This document shows positions 52,050-62,112 of a stretch of 64,000 nucleotides of DNA, piece by piece (the stretch's first letter is position 1; each line of letters begins with the position of its first letter). The notes under the pieces were generated by a model. The model saw only the letters and a list, made by a program, of their open reading frames with translations, was not told the DNA's origin and searched no databases. The position numbers were made by a program, and so were the translations under genes. Source of the DNA: Companilactobacillus bobalius (GTDB taxonomy: Bacteria > Bacillota > Bacilli > Lactobacillales > Lactobacillaceae); NCBI RefSeq assembly GCF_009764355.1, contig NZ_LNUA01000060.1:1-64000 (forward strand). Reading direction: 5' to 3'.

Positions 52050-52614
52050 TTTGTTGATCCTTATCCGTCTTGGCTAAAATAATTTTATCTACTGGCTTAT
52101 CTAGTACATAAATTGGCCATTGAGCCTCTTCATAATATTGCTGTGAAGATGCTAAAGAGATGGTTTTAGTTGGATACTTGGCTAGATATCTATCAAAATA
52201 TCCTGCGCCGAATCCTAAACGATTATGCCTATCTTTTGAAAAGGCTAAACCTGGAACGATTAGAAGATCAGGAGGATCCATTAAATTATTTTCATAATTC
52301 TTTGGTTCACGAACTCCAAAAGGACTTTCTTCGATTTCAGTGTCTTTCGTATACTTAACAAAAGTCATTGAATGATCGGCAAAAGTCTTTGGAATATAAA
52401 CTTCCTTGCCCATTTCCCAACATTGATTAATGATTGGGAACGTTGGAATTTCATCATTCATACTTAAAGTAATTCCAATACTTGGTGCATTTTGAAAATC
52501 TAAATCATTAAAAAGCTGAAAATAAATATTATTGATTTCTTTTTGTGCTTTGTCAGACTTCATGAAAGTACTAACTAAATCAATTTGCTTTTTTCTAAAG
52601 CTTACTTTATCCAA
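52042..52614 (-). CDS. fthC: 5-formyltetrahydrofolate cyclo-ligase
   Basis: Converts 5-formyl-THF to methenyl-THF with ATP. The 190 residues have the basic N-terminus, a central LLIVPGLAFSKDRHNRLGFG and the conserved GAGYFDRYLAKYP. It is the first gene of fthC-rhomboid-yqgQ-glcK-rhodanese and follows the rpmG terminator. It complements folD and fmt in one-carbon metabolism. Confidence 0.94.
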   Translation of the reverse strand: MDKVSFRKKQIDLVSTFMKSDKAQKEINNIYFQLFNDLDFQNAPSIGITLSMNDEIPTFPIINQCWEMGKEVYIPKTFADHSMTFVKYTKDTEIEESPFGVREPKNYENNLMDPPDLLIVPGLAFSKDRHNRLGFGAGYFDRYLAKYPTKTISLASSQQYYEEAQWPIYVLDKPVDKIILAKTDKDQQNV

Positions 52615-52631
52615 CTAATCACTCCCAATCC

Positions 52632-52672
52632 TAGTAAAAAAAAACAACAGGGATTTTAACCTGTTGTTTATT
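52632..52672. terminator. rpmG terminator
   Basis: AAACAACAGG and CCTGTTGTTT pair around an eight-base loop with A-tract and T-rich flanks; the arm reaches the rpmG stop codon. Confidence 0.82.
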
Positions 52673-52817
52673 TTGTTTCACGATGCAATGTAACAGTACG
52701 TTCGCGTGGACAATATTTCTTAAGTTCAAGGCGATCAGGGTTGTTACGTTTGCTCTTGTTTGTTAGATATGTACGTTCATGACATGAAGTACATTCCATT
52801 GTTATGTTTACTCTCAT
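52668..52817 (-). CDS. rpmG: 50S ribosomal protein L33
   Basis: A 49-residue L33: starts [20 protein letters not shown] and ends [12 protein letters not shown]. The first zinc pair CTSC is present, while the second pair is reduced to a single Cys (KYCPRER), as is common in lactobacilli, so zinc binding is doubtful. CATCC-adjacent GGATGTTCC lies upstream of the ATG. Conserved position between the class B PBP gene and fthC. Confidence 0.93.
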   Translation of the reverse strand: MRVNITMECTSCHERTYLTNKSKRNNPDRLELKKYCPRERTVTLHRETK

Positions 52818-52906
52818 CTTTGGAACATCCTTTCATAAATACTTAACTAAATTCAACTAATTAAATATATCATTTTTCACGGTATTTTAAAAGGTCAAAT
52901 CAGGAT

Positions 52907-55027
52907 TTATTTCTGTCCTGTCATCTTATAGTAATCCGTATATATCTGTTTTGCAAGTAATTGTGGGTATGATCCACTTTCACTAGTTAAATTAGGGAAC
53001 ACAATAGCCATCGCAATATTAGGATCACTATAAGGTCCAAAACTAACTAAACTAGTAGTAATTGTTTCAGGGGGGTCACTGCTTGGATTATCAGGATCAT
53101 AGTAGAATGACTGAGCAGTACCAGTTTTAGCAGCTACAGCTGGCTTAATATCGGCCAAACGAGTAGCAGTAGTCCAGTACCCACTACCATGAACAGCAGC
53201 GTACATACCTCTCTTAACAACGTCTAATTCATCATTAGTGAATCCGACTTTGTTCAAGACCTTAGGTTGTGTAACTGAAGTCAAAGCACCCTTAGTACCA
53301 TCATCTTTAGTCTTTTGAATTGATTGTACAATGTATGGTTTCATTCTATATCCACCATTAGCAATAGTTGAAATGTACTGAGCCATTTCAATTAAAGTAT
53401 AAGCATCGTAGTTTCCATAAGATAAATCCAGTGCAGAACCTGTCTTCAATTCGCCAGAGCTATTCAGTGTAGCACCTTCGATACCAGTTGTTTCACCTGA
53501 AATATCAATACCAGTTTTTACACCTAATCCGAATTGATTGAAATAACCTCTCAACTTAGAGAAGATATCTGAATCCATTTTAATATAGGAATTTGGCGTA
53601 TATTTAGCATTAGCCTCTTTCATTGCCAAAGCCATCATGTACTCATTAGATGAGAATTGAAGGGCTTGTACGGCACTCAAGCTACTGAAAGTACCAATTG
53701 GGTAAACAGACTTCTTAACTGGAGTACCAGGCAAGTAAATTGGTTCATCGGCCAAAGTATTGTTAGATGGTGAAATAACTCCATCCATCATAGCACCCAA
53801 AACAGTTGCACCCTTAACAGCAGAACCCATTACGAAGGTACGATTGATGACACCTAGAGCATCTTCACTAGTTTTACCGGTCTTAGGATTATTGTGAACC
53901 CCAGCCATAGCCAAAATAGATCCAGTCTTAGGATTCATAGCAACAACATAAGCCCCATCAGAATATTGAGTAATACCGGCTGCCTTAGCAGCACTATATT
54001 GTGTATTTAAAGCATCCTGTACTTTCTTTTGGAAAGATGAATCAATAGTCAAATTAAGATTTCCACCTTTTTGACCTTTGTAAACAACTTTACTCTTCTT
54101 AATTTGGTTATTAGAGCCTACTTGTACTTCACGTTTACTCTTAGTACCAGAAAGAATTGATTCGTAACTCTTTTCCAAATAACTTGTACCAACACGGTCA
54201 TTACGGGAATAACCAGATGCCAACATAGTATTTAACTCATCATCAGGAATACCTTGTTGTTCAGTCGAAACACCACCAATAATACTTTCGATAGATGTTC
54301 CCTGTGGATAATCACGTTCCCAGTTACTACCAATACTAATTCCAGGCAATTCTGTTAAATGTTCACTAACTTCCGCAATCTCTTTAGCAGTTAAATCTTT
54401 ATCTTTTAAAAAGACTGTTGAAAGTGAATAAGCTGAACTCATTTTCTTAAATAAAGTGGCCCTTTGAAGGTCTTTATCATTCAAATGAATACCTTGTTGT
54501 TCAACGTATTTAACTTCATTTGCATAAATTTTAGTAGATGTTAATGCATCACCACTCGAATTAACACGGTATGATTTAGGCATTTGCTTAATAACCTTGG
54601 CTGATTTACCTGGTGCTGAAAGAATATAATCAGCTTTATCACGGCTAGTTAAATTAGTTTTCTCAACGGTTAAATATTTAGTTAGTCTGTTAACGATTTG
54701 ATAGATATCCGTTGACTTAACGCTACCACTCTTTGTATAAGTAATAGCATTTTGTGTTGAGTTACCTACCAATAGTCTACCTTTAGAATCATAAATCATT
54801 CCTCGAGGTACACTGCCTGTCATTACTGTCTTGTCTGTTCGGTTAACTTCGGCTTGAAATTTACCACCATAAACGATTTGTAAATATGCAAGTTGTCCAA
54901 CTAACATAGCAAATAGAACAAAGACAATAAAAAAAAGCAGGTTTAGACGAAATGGAATAGTAGACTTCGCTTGACTACCTGTTCTTTTCTTTAATATATC
55001 AAGTATTCTTCTCATATTATCCTTCAA
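52907..55027 (-). CDS. Class B penicillin-binding protein (transpeptidase)
   Basis: Cross-links septal or peripheral peptidoglycan. The 706 residues have a short cytoplasmic N-terminus, one membrane helix (about 28-50), a dimerisation domain (GSVPRGMIYDSKGRLLVGNS) and the transpeptidase with SAVKGATVLG (SxxK), SSNEYM (SxN) and AKTGTAQ (KTG). Related to PBP2b/PBP3 types. It follows the yneR-like gene by 12 bases. Downstream lies rpmG. A likely PrkC-pathway target by analogy only. Confidence 0.94.
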   Translation of the reverse strand: MKDNMRRILDILKKRTGSQAKSTIPFRLNLLFFIVFVLFAMLVGQLAYLQIVYGGKFQAEVNRTDKTVMTGSVPRGMIYDSKGRLLVGNSTQNAITYTKSGSVKSTDIYQIVNRLTKYLTVEKTNLTSRDKADYILSAPGKSAKVIKQMPKSYRVNSSGDALTSTKIYANEVKYVEQQGIHLNDKDLQRATLFKKMSSAYSLSTVFLKDKDLTAKEIAEVSEHLTELPGISIGSNWERDYPQGTSIESIIGGVSTEQQGIPDDELNTMLASGYSRNDRVGTSYLEKSYESILSGTKSKREVQVGSNNQIKKSKVVYKGQKGGNLNLTIDSSFQKKVQDALNTQYSAAKAAGITQYSDGAYVVAMNPKTGSILAMAGVHNNPKTGKTSEDALGVINRTFVMGSAVKGATVLGAMMDGVISPSNNTLADEPIYLPGTPVKKSVYPIGTFSSLSAVQALQFSSNEYMMALAMKEANAKYTPNSYIKMDSDIFSKLRGYFNQFGLGVKTGIDISGETTGIEGATLNSSGELKTGSALDLSYGNYDAYTLIEMAQYISTIANGGYRMKPYIVQSIQKTKDDGTKGALTSVTQPKVLNKVGFTNDELDVVKRGMYAAVHGSGYWTTATRLADIKPAVAAKTGTAQSFYYDPDNPSSDPPETITTSLVSFGPYSDPNIAMAIVFPNLTSESGSYPQLLAKQIYTDYYKMTGQK

Positions 55028-55039
55028 AAAAGCGAATAG

Positions 55040-55336
55040 TTATTCATTAGATTTAAAAATATATTTAGGTCCATCCAGTTTAGGATCATATTCAACTAAC
55101 AAATCATATCTGGCAAAAAACCAAGTATCACTGTCAGTAATAAAATATGTGATTCCATCAACTATAGTACTAGATTCCGGATCAACCGGTTTTTCTTTTC
55201 GCATAGCAATTGAAAAACCATCATGAACCATTGTCTTACCATACACTTTACCATAGAAATGGATTCCATCCCCAGGAACCAAATCAAGTTCCTCGCGGAA
55301 CCACTTAGAAGCCTCATCAGTTATTTCAATTTTCAT
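55040..55336 (-). CDS. HesB/IscA-fold protein (YneR type), no cysteines
   Basis: A 98-residue protein of the HesB/IscA-like fold, close to the YneR group: begins MKIEITDEASKWFREEL and contains FYGKVYGKTMVHDGFSIA. It has no cysteine at all, so it cannot carry an iron-sulfur cluster as IscA does. Function unknown. GAGGTG six bases upstream selects the ATG over a GTG three codons earlier. It is transcribed with the PBP gene. Confidence 0.88.
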   Translation of the reverse strand: MKIEITDEASKWFREELDLVPGDGIHFYGKVYGKTMVHDGFSIAMRKEKPVDPESSTIVDGITYFITDSDTWFFARYDLLVEYDPKLDGPKYIFKSNE

Positions 55337-55386
55337 TATTGTCACCTCAATATTTTATAAGGTAAACATACCAGAAAACGTCTTCA

Positions 55387-55863
55387 CTAAGCAACTTCTA
55401 CGGACTTAACAGTCAAATCATAACTGCCAACAGGAGTATCAACAGTAACAACATCACCTGTATGCTTACCTAATAGGGCCTTAGCAATTGGTGAGTCATT
55501 TGAAATTTTACCACTGTCAGGATCTGATTCAGCAGCACCAACGATTGTGTAAACGTCAGGTTCTTCACCATCCTCTTGAACGGTAACTTTTTTACCAATA
55601 GAAATTTCATCACTAGCAACCTCATCAGTATCGATAACATTAGCATATTGTAGCATTTCGATAATTTGTGAAATACGTGATTCAACAACACTTTGTTCAT
55701 CTTTAGCAGAAGTGTATTCAGAGTTTTCAGATAGATCACCAAAACTTCTAGCAATCTTAATTCTATTGATTACTTCTGGACGTTTAACTTTCTTTAAATT
55801 TTCCAATTCTTCTTCAAGCTTTTTCTTACCTTCAGCTGTCATAGGGTAACTTTTATCTGCCAT
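55387..55863 (-). CDS. greA: Transcription elongation factor GreA
   Basis: Rescues backtracked RNA polymerase by stimulating transcript cleavage. The 158 residues have the N-terminal coiled coil ([20 protein letters not shown]) with the acidic tip [20 protein letters not shown], and the C-terminal FKBP-like domain ([18 protein letters not shown]). It follows mltG, the conserved Firmicute order. Confidence 0.97.
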   Translation of the reverse strand: MADKSYPMTAEGKKKLEEELENLKKVKRPEVINRIKIARSFGDLSENSEYTSAKDEQSVVESRISQIIEMLQYANVIDTDEVASDEISIGKKVTVQEDGEEPDVYTIVGAAESDPDSGKISNDSPIAKALLGKHTGDVVTVDTPVGSYDLTVKSVEVA

Positions 55864-55911
55864 TTTATAACTTCCTCATTTCTAAAAAATCATTTATTAA
55901 TATTCTAATTT

Positions 55912-55952
55912 TAAAATGTCATCTAATCAACCATGATTAGATGACATTTTTT
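55912..55952 (-). terminator. mltG terminator
   Basis: AAAATGTCATCTAATC and GATTAGATGACATTTT form a perfect 16-bp stem with a six-base loop, followed by T on the minus and plus strands. Confidence 0.88.
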
Positions 55953-55966
55953 AATTCACTATAATA

Positions 55967-57115
55967 CTACTGGTTAAGAGCAGCAACTTTACTATCGTGC
56001 TCTTCACGTGTACGTGAATAATATACCTTACCGCTCTTCAAATCTGCAACAAAGTAGAGATAATTTTGATCTCTGTCAGTTGGATTTAAAACAGCCTCTA
56101 TTGATTGAATACTTGGAGTATTGAATGGTCCAGGACCATAACCAGTATTCTTGTACAAGTTATATGGTGAGTTCACTTTAACATCTTTATATGTAAGTTT
56201 TGTCTTATGTGTATTCAAAGCATACATAACAGAAATATCAGATTGTATAGGCATATCGACATCTAAACGGTTAAAGAAGACACCAGCAATCTTTCCACGA
56301 TCTGTCTTTGTAACACCTTCACGTTCAACCAATGATGCTAAGGTTAGAACCTCTTGAACAGAATAACCCTTCTCTTTAATTGTTGAGAAGTATGGCTGTA
56401 GCATATCATTATCCTTTTCAACCATTTGACCAACTAACTGTTTCAAACTCAATCCTTTATAAACACTGTATGTAGCTGGGAACAAATAACCTTCAAGATG
56501 ATATCTAACATTCTTTCTGGACATTGTTGAATTTAGCAATTGTGGATATTTCTTTTGAAGCTGTTTCATGAATTTTTCATCTTTCATCAACTTCAAGAAA
56601 TCTTTTTTCGTAAAGCTAGTACTCTTTTGAATTTGATCACCAATTTGATCAATTGTAACACCTTCACGAACTAGCACACTATCTTTAGCTGTTCCAGTTG
56701 GTTGAGCACTTCCACCCTTTTGTAATTGCTTAACAATAGAATTCATATCCATTGATTGCTTGAACGTATAATATCCGGCTTGAAAATCATTATAGTTTTG
56801 AGCCTTTATATAAAAATTAAAGACCGTTGCACTCTTGATGATTTTGTCCTTTTCAAGTGTTTTTGCAATTTCTTTGCTTGATGAACCAACAGGAATATTA
56901 ACGACAATATCATCTTTACTATTCGCATTGTATGGTTGCAATGAACTGTTTACATAATTGAAGCCAATAATGGCAACGACAACTGCTAAAACAGCAATCA
57001 CGCCGACAATCCAATAAGCTATATGATTAGCTACAGATCGTTCCTCAGCACGAGTTTTCATTTTATCAGTTGATTCTTGATTTAATGCTTCTTTTTTTTC
57101 GTCCTTCTGGCTCAA
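55967..57115 (-). CDS. mltG: Endolytic transglycosylase MltG
   Basis: Cuts nascent glycan strands and helps set their length. The 382 residues have a cytoplasmic N-terminus, one membrane helix (about 30-53), a LysM-like region and the YceG catalytic domain with Glu in LASLVEREGVTKTDRGKIAG and the end TGYGPGPFNTPSIQSIEA. Located between pheT and greA as usual. Confidence 0.95.
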   Translation of the reverse strand: MSQKDEKKEALNQESTDKMKTRAEERSVANHIAYWIVGVIAVLAVVVAIIGFNYVNSSLQPYNANSKDDIVVNIPVGSSSKEIAKTLEKDKIIKSATVFNFYIKAQNYNDFQAGYYTFKQSMDMNSIVKQLQKGGSAQPTGTAKDSVLVREGVTIDQIGDQIQKSTSFTKKDFLKLMKDEKFMKQLQKKYPQLLNSTMSRKNVRYHLEGYLFPATYSVYKGLSLKQLVGQMVEKDNDMLQPYFSTIKEKGYSVQEVLTLASLVEREGVTKTDRGKIAGVFFNRLDVDMPIQSDISVMYALNTHKTKLTYKDVKVNSPYNLYKNTGYGPGPFNTPSIQSIEAVLNPTDRDQNYLYFVADLKSGKVYYSRTREEHDSKVAALNQ

Positions 57116-57168
57116 GACACAGCCTCCCGAGTTAATTTATTAGAATTATACCATTAGTTTTGGAATAA

Positions 57169-59574
57169 TTATCTAATTTCCACATTAAATTTTTCAACTA
57201 AACTATCTTTAACCAATGAAAATGCCTTTTCAACTTCTTCATCAGTCAAGGTGCCATTTGGATTCAAAAACTCTAGATGGTAAGCCAATGACTTATAGTT
57301 TGTCTTAATATTCTTGCCTTCATAAACATCAAAAATCGTTACATCATTCAAATATTTACCACCATTTTCATAAATATCTGAAATAATTTGAGCATTTTCA
57401 ACATCGCTCTTAACTAAAATAGCTAAATCACGACTAACGCTTGGATATTTTGGAGCACTTTGAGATTTAATACTCTTCTCGTTTAGTTCAAAGAGAGCGT
57501 CAATATTCAATTCAAAAACAAATGTTTCATCAACATTATGGTCTTTTTGATACTTAGGATGTAATTTACCAATCAAACCTACTACTTGACCATTAGCCAA
57601 AATTTGGGCTGTTTGACCTGGATGCATATTTGAATAATCTGCGGTAGCTTCATATTCAAATTTAGCATCAGCATTAGTAAATGATAATACTTCGTCAACA
57701 ATTCCTTTGAGATAATAGAAATCAACTTTTTGAGCCTTAGTATTCCAAGAATCATTTATCACATTGCCACTGATAGCACCTGAAAGGTATTCAATTTCAT
57801 TAGGACGAGCTTGACCTTTTGGACGAGCAAAGATACGGGCCTGTTCAAAAATACTTAGATCATTATTATTTCTAGCTTGATTGTAGGCAATATTACGAAC
57901 TAAACCAGGAATCAAACTATTTCTCAAATATTCATGATCTTCAGTCATTGGATGTAACAACTTAGTATATTCAGTATTTGCTGTATTAAAGTCATCAACT
58001 TCTTTTTTGCTTAGTAATGAGAAATTAATAACTTCGTCCATTCCCTCGCCAAGTAAAACGTCACGTAATTTATTACTGAATTCACGTTTTTGACTGTAGC
58101 CACCGCGTGTTTCCATACCGGCTGGTAAAGTATTAGGCAAGTTTTCATATCCGTAAATACGGTTAACTTCTTCTACAAGATCGGCTTCAATTGCCATATC
58201 CCAACGACGAGTTGGAATAGTAACAGTGATTTTGTCGCCATCAACTTTAACAGTAAAGCCTAAACGATTCAAAATACCTACCATTTCATCAGTTGATAAT
58301 TCTAAGCCCATCAAATGATTGATATGAGAAACACTACCTTCAATAACAGTTGGTTTAGCTTCTGTATAATTACCAACAATCTCTTTAGAGATTTCTTCTG
58401 CGGCACTAGTTTCATCAACCAATTGTGTGGCACGAACTAAGGCTTCAGAAACAATACCATTATCAACACCCTTTTCGAAACGGTTTGAGGCATCATCACG
58501 TAGATCATGTCTTTGAGCTGTCTTACGAATGCTGGCTCCATCAAATACACCGGCCTCTAGTAAAATATTTTTAGAATTTTCATCTACTTGAGCAACTGTA
58601 CCATTGACAATTCCAGCAACACCAAGAATATCTTCGCCAGCTGTAATGATCAAATCGTTGTGATTCAAAACTTTATCTTCATCAGCTAATTTTAGTTTGT
58701 CACCATCATGAGCCTTTTTGATAACCAATTTCTTTTCAGTCAATTTATCTAAATCATAAACTTGAATAGGTTGACCATATTCAATCATAACGTAATTAGC
58801 AGCATCAATTACACTGTTAACTGGACGAATACCTTGATTCCAAAGTCTTCTTTGCATCCAAAGTGGACTCTTGCCAACCTTAACGTCTTTTAACTCACGT
58901 AGTAAGTAATCAGGTACTAAAGATTTCTCTTCAACTTCTACATCGACATCATTTAAATCTTTGATCTTATCAGCATTCAATTCTGGCTTTTTGAAACTAG
59001 GCTTCTCATCATAAGTAGCACCAATTTCCCAAGCAGCCCCACGCATACCCAAAGTATCAGCACGGTTAGGTGTGATATCGATATCAACCATTTGATCTTT
59101 CAAGCCTAATAGATCATATACAGCAGTACCTGGTTTTTGTGGTTCATCGAAAACATAAATACCATTTTCAAATTCCTCAGGCATATATTTAGCAGGTACT
59201 CCTACTTCATCCAAACCACAGATCATCCCATTTGACTCTTGACCACGTAATTTACCACGTTTAATTCTGATACCATCTGGTAAGTGCGCACCGTGTGTTG
59301 CTACGATCACATATTGATCTACAGCTACATTAGGAGCACCACAGACAATTTGAATATCCTCATCTTCACCAACATCAACCATACAAACTTTCAAATGATC
59401 TGAATCAGGATGTGGTTTAACGCTTGTAACGTGACCTACAACTAAACCTGTTAGCTCTGTTCCCAATTCAACAGGACTTGATTCAATACCAGTTAGAGAA
59501 ATTTTGTTAGCCATTTCTTCAACAGTATGTGTAACAGGAATATAATCTTTTAACCAATTAACAGAAATTTTCAT
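57169..59574 (-). CDS. pheT: Phenylalanyl-tRNA synthetase beta subunit
   Basis: The 801-residue beta chain of the alpha2-beta2 enzyme. Domains in order: EMAP-like tRNA-binding domain (about 40-150, GLVVGHVTSVKPHPDSDHL), B3/B4 editing domain (about 210-385), B5 domain (about 405-475), catalytic-like core, and C-terminal FDX-anticodon-binding domain (about 705-801, APKYPSVSRDLAILV). Four bases separate it from pheS; expression is governed by the shared T-box. Confidence 0.97.
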   Translation of the reverse strand: MKISVNWLKDYIPVTHTVEEMANKISLTGIESSPVELGTELTGLVVGHVTSVKPHPDSDHLKVCMVDVGEDEDIQIVCGAPNVAVDQYVIVATHGAHLPDGIRIKRGKLRGQESNGMICGLDEVGVPAKYMPEEFENGIYVFDEPQKPGTAVYDLLGLKDQMVDIDITPNRADTLGMRGAAWEIGATYDEKPSFKKPELNADKIKDLNDVDVEVEEKSLVPDYLLRELKDVKVGKSPLWMQRRLWNQGIRPVNSVIDAANYVMIEYGQPIQVYDLDKLTEKKLVIKKAHDGDKLKLADEDKVLNHNDLIITAGEDILGVAGIVNGTVAQVDENSKNILLEAGVFDGASIRKTAQRHDLRDDASNRFEKGVDNGIVSEALVRATQLVDETSAAEEISKEIVGNYTEAKPTVIEGSVSHINHLMGLELSTDEMVGILNRLGFTVKVDGDKITVTIPTRRWDMAIEADLVEEVNRIYGYENLPNTLPAGMETRGGYSQKREFSNKLRDVLLGEGMDEVINFSLLSKKEVDDFNTANTEYTKLLHPMTEDHEYLRNSLIPGLVRNIAYNQARNNNDLSIFEQARIFARPKGQARPNEIEYLSGAISGNVINDSWNTKAQKVDFYYLKGIVDEVLSFTNADAKFEYEATADYSNMHPGQTAQILANGQVVGLIGKLHPKYQKDHNVDETFVFELNIDALFELNEKSIKSQSAPKYPSVSRDLAILVKSDVENAQIISDIYENGGKYLNDVTIFDVYEGKNIKTNYKSLAYHLEFLNPNGTLTDEEVEKAFSLVKDSLVEKFNVEIR

Positions 59575-59578
59575 TATC

Positions 59579-60625
59579 TTAATTTACTCCTTTGAATTGT
59601 TCTAGGAATCTAACATCGTTTAAATAGAAATCACGGATATCGTTAATTCCATATTTGAGCATAGCAAAACGTTCAGGTCCAAGACCAAAAGCCATACCAC
59701 TGTACTCGTTAGGATCAATTCCAGACATCTTCAAAACATTAGGATGAGTTAGTCCGGCACCTAAGACTTCAATCCAGCCAGTATACTTACAGATACGACA
59801 ACCTTTTCCATCACAGTTGAAACATGAAACATCAACCTCAACAGAAGGTTCCGTGAATGGGAAGTAACTTGGACGGAAACGAATTTCACGTTGTGCGCCG
59901 AAGACGTGACGACATAAAGCTTCCAAAGTACCCTTTAAATCGGCCATACTAATATTCTTATCAACTACTAAACCTTCAATTTGATGGAATTGATGTGAAT
60001 GAGTAGCATCATCATCATCACGACGGTAAACAACGCCTGGTGAGATCATCTTCAAAGGACCCTTAGTAAAGTCATGAGCTTCCATGTCACGGCCTTCTTG
60101 AGCCGAAGTTTGAGTTCTCATTAATAGTTCATCTGACAAGTAGAATGTATCTTGCATATCACGAGCAGGATGATCCTTAGGGATGTTTAATCTTTCAAAA
60201 TTATAGTGATCTTCTTCAACTTCATAACCGGGAGCAACTTCATAACCTAAACCAATGAAGAATTGTTCAATATCTTCAATTGTTTGATTCAAGATATGCT
60301 TAGTTCCCTGAACTTGTTTAGCAGCTGGTAAAGTAACATCAATTTTTTCTTCTTCAAGTTGATGTGCTACTAATTTTTCATTCAATTCAGTCATTTTTTC
60401 TTCAATGGCTTGTTGAATATCATTCTTAACATTGTTAGCTAATGTACCAATTTCAGGACGTTGTTCAGCTGGAACGTCTTTCATCCCACGTAAGGCTTTA
60501 GTGATTGGGCCTTTCTTTCCTAATAGGTTGACTCTTAGGTCATTTAACTCTTGAAGTCTTTGTGCACGCTTGGCTTCATCAATACCATTTTCTCTTAAGC
60601 TTTTGAGCTTATCATCTAATGACAT
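59579..60625 (-). CDS. pheS: Phenylalanyl-tRNA synthetase alpha subunit
   Basis: Catalytic subunit charging tRNA-Phe. The 348 residues have an N-terminal coiled coil (about 1-90) and class II motifs: [15 protein letters not shown] (motif 2 vicinity), [14 protein letters not shown] and the final [17 protein letters not shown] (motif 3). A zinc-knuckle-like insert [16 protein letters not shown] is present, as in other Firmicutes. GCAGGAGG precedes the ATG. Confidence 0.97.
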   Translation of the reverse strand: MSLDDKLKSLRENGIDEAKRAQRLQELNDLRVNLLGKKGPITKALRGMKDVPAEQRPEIGTLANNVKNDIQQAIEEKMTELNEKLVAHQLEEEKIDVTLPAAKQVQGTKHILNQTIEDIEQFFIGLGYEVAPGYEVEEDHYNFERLNIPKDHPARDMQDTFYLSDELLMRTQTSAQEGRDMEAHDFTKGPLKMISPGVVYRRDDDDATHSHQFHQIEGLVVDKNISMADLKGTLEALCRHVFGAQREIRFRPSYFPFTEPSVEVDVSCFNCDGKGCRICKYTGWIEVLGAGLTHPNVLKMSGIDPNEYSGMAFGLGPERFAMLKYGINDIRDFYLNDVRFLEQFKGVN

Positions 60626-60689
60626 AGTTTTCCTCCTGCATTACCCTTTTATTGTTATTTTAAATAATGTTTGTAATTTCTTTAATGAA

Positions 60690-60905
60690 CTTTCTGCATA
60701 AAAAAAGTCCCCATCCCAAATAAGGGACGAGGACTCGCGGTACCACCCTAGTTCATGTCTAATACATGCACTCAAAGGTTATAAAGTAACCAACTCATAA
60801 ACTCAGAAAGTGAATTCACTCTTTCATTCATCAAGTCTTCTCAGTCAACGACTCTTCCTGTTATGAAATTCCAAGCTACTATTTTTCATCAAAGTTTAAA
60901 CTATT
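60690..60905 (-). promoter_or_regulatory. T-box leader of pheST
   Basis: The 324-base gap before pheS holds a T-box. The T-box sequence GGTGGTACCGCG occurs on the minus strand at 60736-60747, followed by a terminator stem (AGTCC.C.TCCC with GGGA.G.GGACT, then seven T) at 60700-60735. A promoter TTGCGA and TATAAT (-10 at 60918-60923) lies upstream. I could not place the specifier with certainty; Phe TTC candidates exist near 60815 and 60866. Uncharged tRNA-Phe would favour read-through. Confidence 0.92.
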
Positions 60906-60949
60906 TTCATATGACTAATTATACAAAAACCAAAAAGTTTCGCAAGTCT

Positions 60950-61711
60950 TTAAAGTGTTTGTAATCCGTACATCAATACTCCAGCTGCTACAGCCACATT
61001 TAATGACTCGGCTTTTCCTAGGATTGGAATATAAATGTTCTCGTCACAGGCATTAAGGACATCTTGTGTTACTCCGTGAGCCTCATTACCCATAACCAAA
61101 GCATAATTATCAATTTTTTCTAGTTCATTGTAAGGCTTAGCTTGTTCATTAACTTCAGAACCATAAATTGTTAGTTCTGATTCTTTAGCTAAATCAATAG
61201 CCTTATGAATATCCATACGATAGATTGGCAAATGGAATTGGCTTCCTTGCATTGAGCGTTGAACTTTTGGTTGATAAAAATCAGCTGAGTCTAAGCTAGT
61301 GATAATACCATCATATCCGGCAGCATCAGCCGTTCTAACGATTGTTCCCACATTACCAGGATCTTGAACATCATCTAGCATAACCCATTGTCCAGTAAGT
61401 TCTGATAAAGATTCAGTATTATTTACTTTAAGGACAGCAAAAATTCCTTGTGGAGTCTTTGTTTCAGATAACTCTTTAGCTACATCCTCTGAAACAGTCA
61501 CAGCGATATCATGGTATTTCTTAACCAAACGATCCTCTGCATACTTCTCGGTAACTAACACTTGAACAAAATCTTGTTCATATTCATCGGCTTCACGTAC
61601 TAAGTGAAAACCTTCTACCATGTAAGTTCCTGTTTTTCTAATGTACTTTGTTGATGCTAATTTCTTTAGTTGCTTGATTTCATCATTTTTTTTAGATTCA
61701 ATATATTTCAT
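60950..61711 (-). CDS. TrmH/SpoU family RNA 2'-O-methyltransferase
   Basis: A 253-residue SPOUT methyltransferase with an N-terminal substrate-binding domain (about 1-95) and a knot domain with DVQDPGNVGTIVRTADAAG, LVMGNEAHGV and the AdoMet loop IYIPILGKAESLNVAVAAG. Probably modifies rRNA (RlmB or YsgA group); the target base cannot be read. It is divergent from acyP and its end directly precedes the pheST T-box. Confidence 0.94.
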   Translation of the reverse strand: MKYIESKKNDEIKQLKKLASTKYIRKTGTYMVEGFHLVREADEYEQDFVQVLVTEKYAEDRLVKKYHDIAVTVSEDVAKELSETKTPQGIFAVLKVNNTESLSELTGQWVMLDDVQDPGNVGTIVRTADAAGYDGIITSLDSADFYQPKVQRSMQGSQFHLPIYRMDIHKAIDLAKESELTIYGSEVNEQAKPYNELEKIDNYALVMGNEAHGVTQDVLNACDENIYIPILGKAESLNVAVAAGVLMYGLQTL

Positions 61712-61778
61712 ATGTGTCTCATCCCTCTTGTTCTATAATATAAATATTAACACATAAGATGATGTGAGGTGATTAGTT

Positions 61779-62054
61779 GTGAAACATCTTTCTATTAATG
61801 TTGACGGTTTAGTACAGGGCGTGGGCTTTCGCTACTCAACTTTACAGGTTGCAGTTGAACTAGGCGTAACTGGAACCGTTCGAAATGAACTTGACGGTTC
61901 TGTGTCTATTGAAGCCGAAGCACCACAAAAAGAACTTTATATTTTTTTAAATCGTGTTAAATCTTCACCATCACCCTTTGGAAAAGTTAGAAAATTGGAC
62001 TATACTTTTTCTGACGACTTACAACATTACAAAAAATTTACTGTGATTGGTTGA
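61779..62054 (+). CDS. acyP: Acylphosphatase
   Basis: Hydrolyses acyl phosphates. The 91 residues show the phosphate-binding loop [11 protein letters not shown] with catalytic Arg18 and the catalytic Asn36 in [16 protein letters not shown]. It starts with GTG, with GAGGTGA six bases upstream. Divergent from the TrmH-type gene and followed by yidC 58 bases downstream, the usual lactobacillar order. Confidence 0.95.
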   Translation: MKHLSINVDGLVQGVGFRYSTLQVAVELGVTGTVRNELDGSVSIEAEAPQKELYIFLNRVKSSPSPFGKVRKLDYTFSDDLQHYKKFTVIG

Positions 62055-62112
62055 AACGTCAAATGAGTTAACGTATATTACAGTATATACGACTAAAAGG
62101 GTGGTTTATTAA

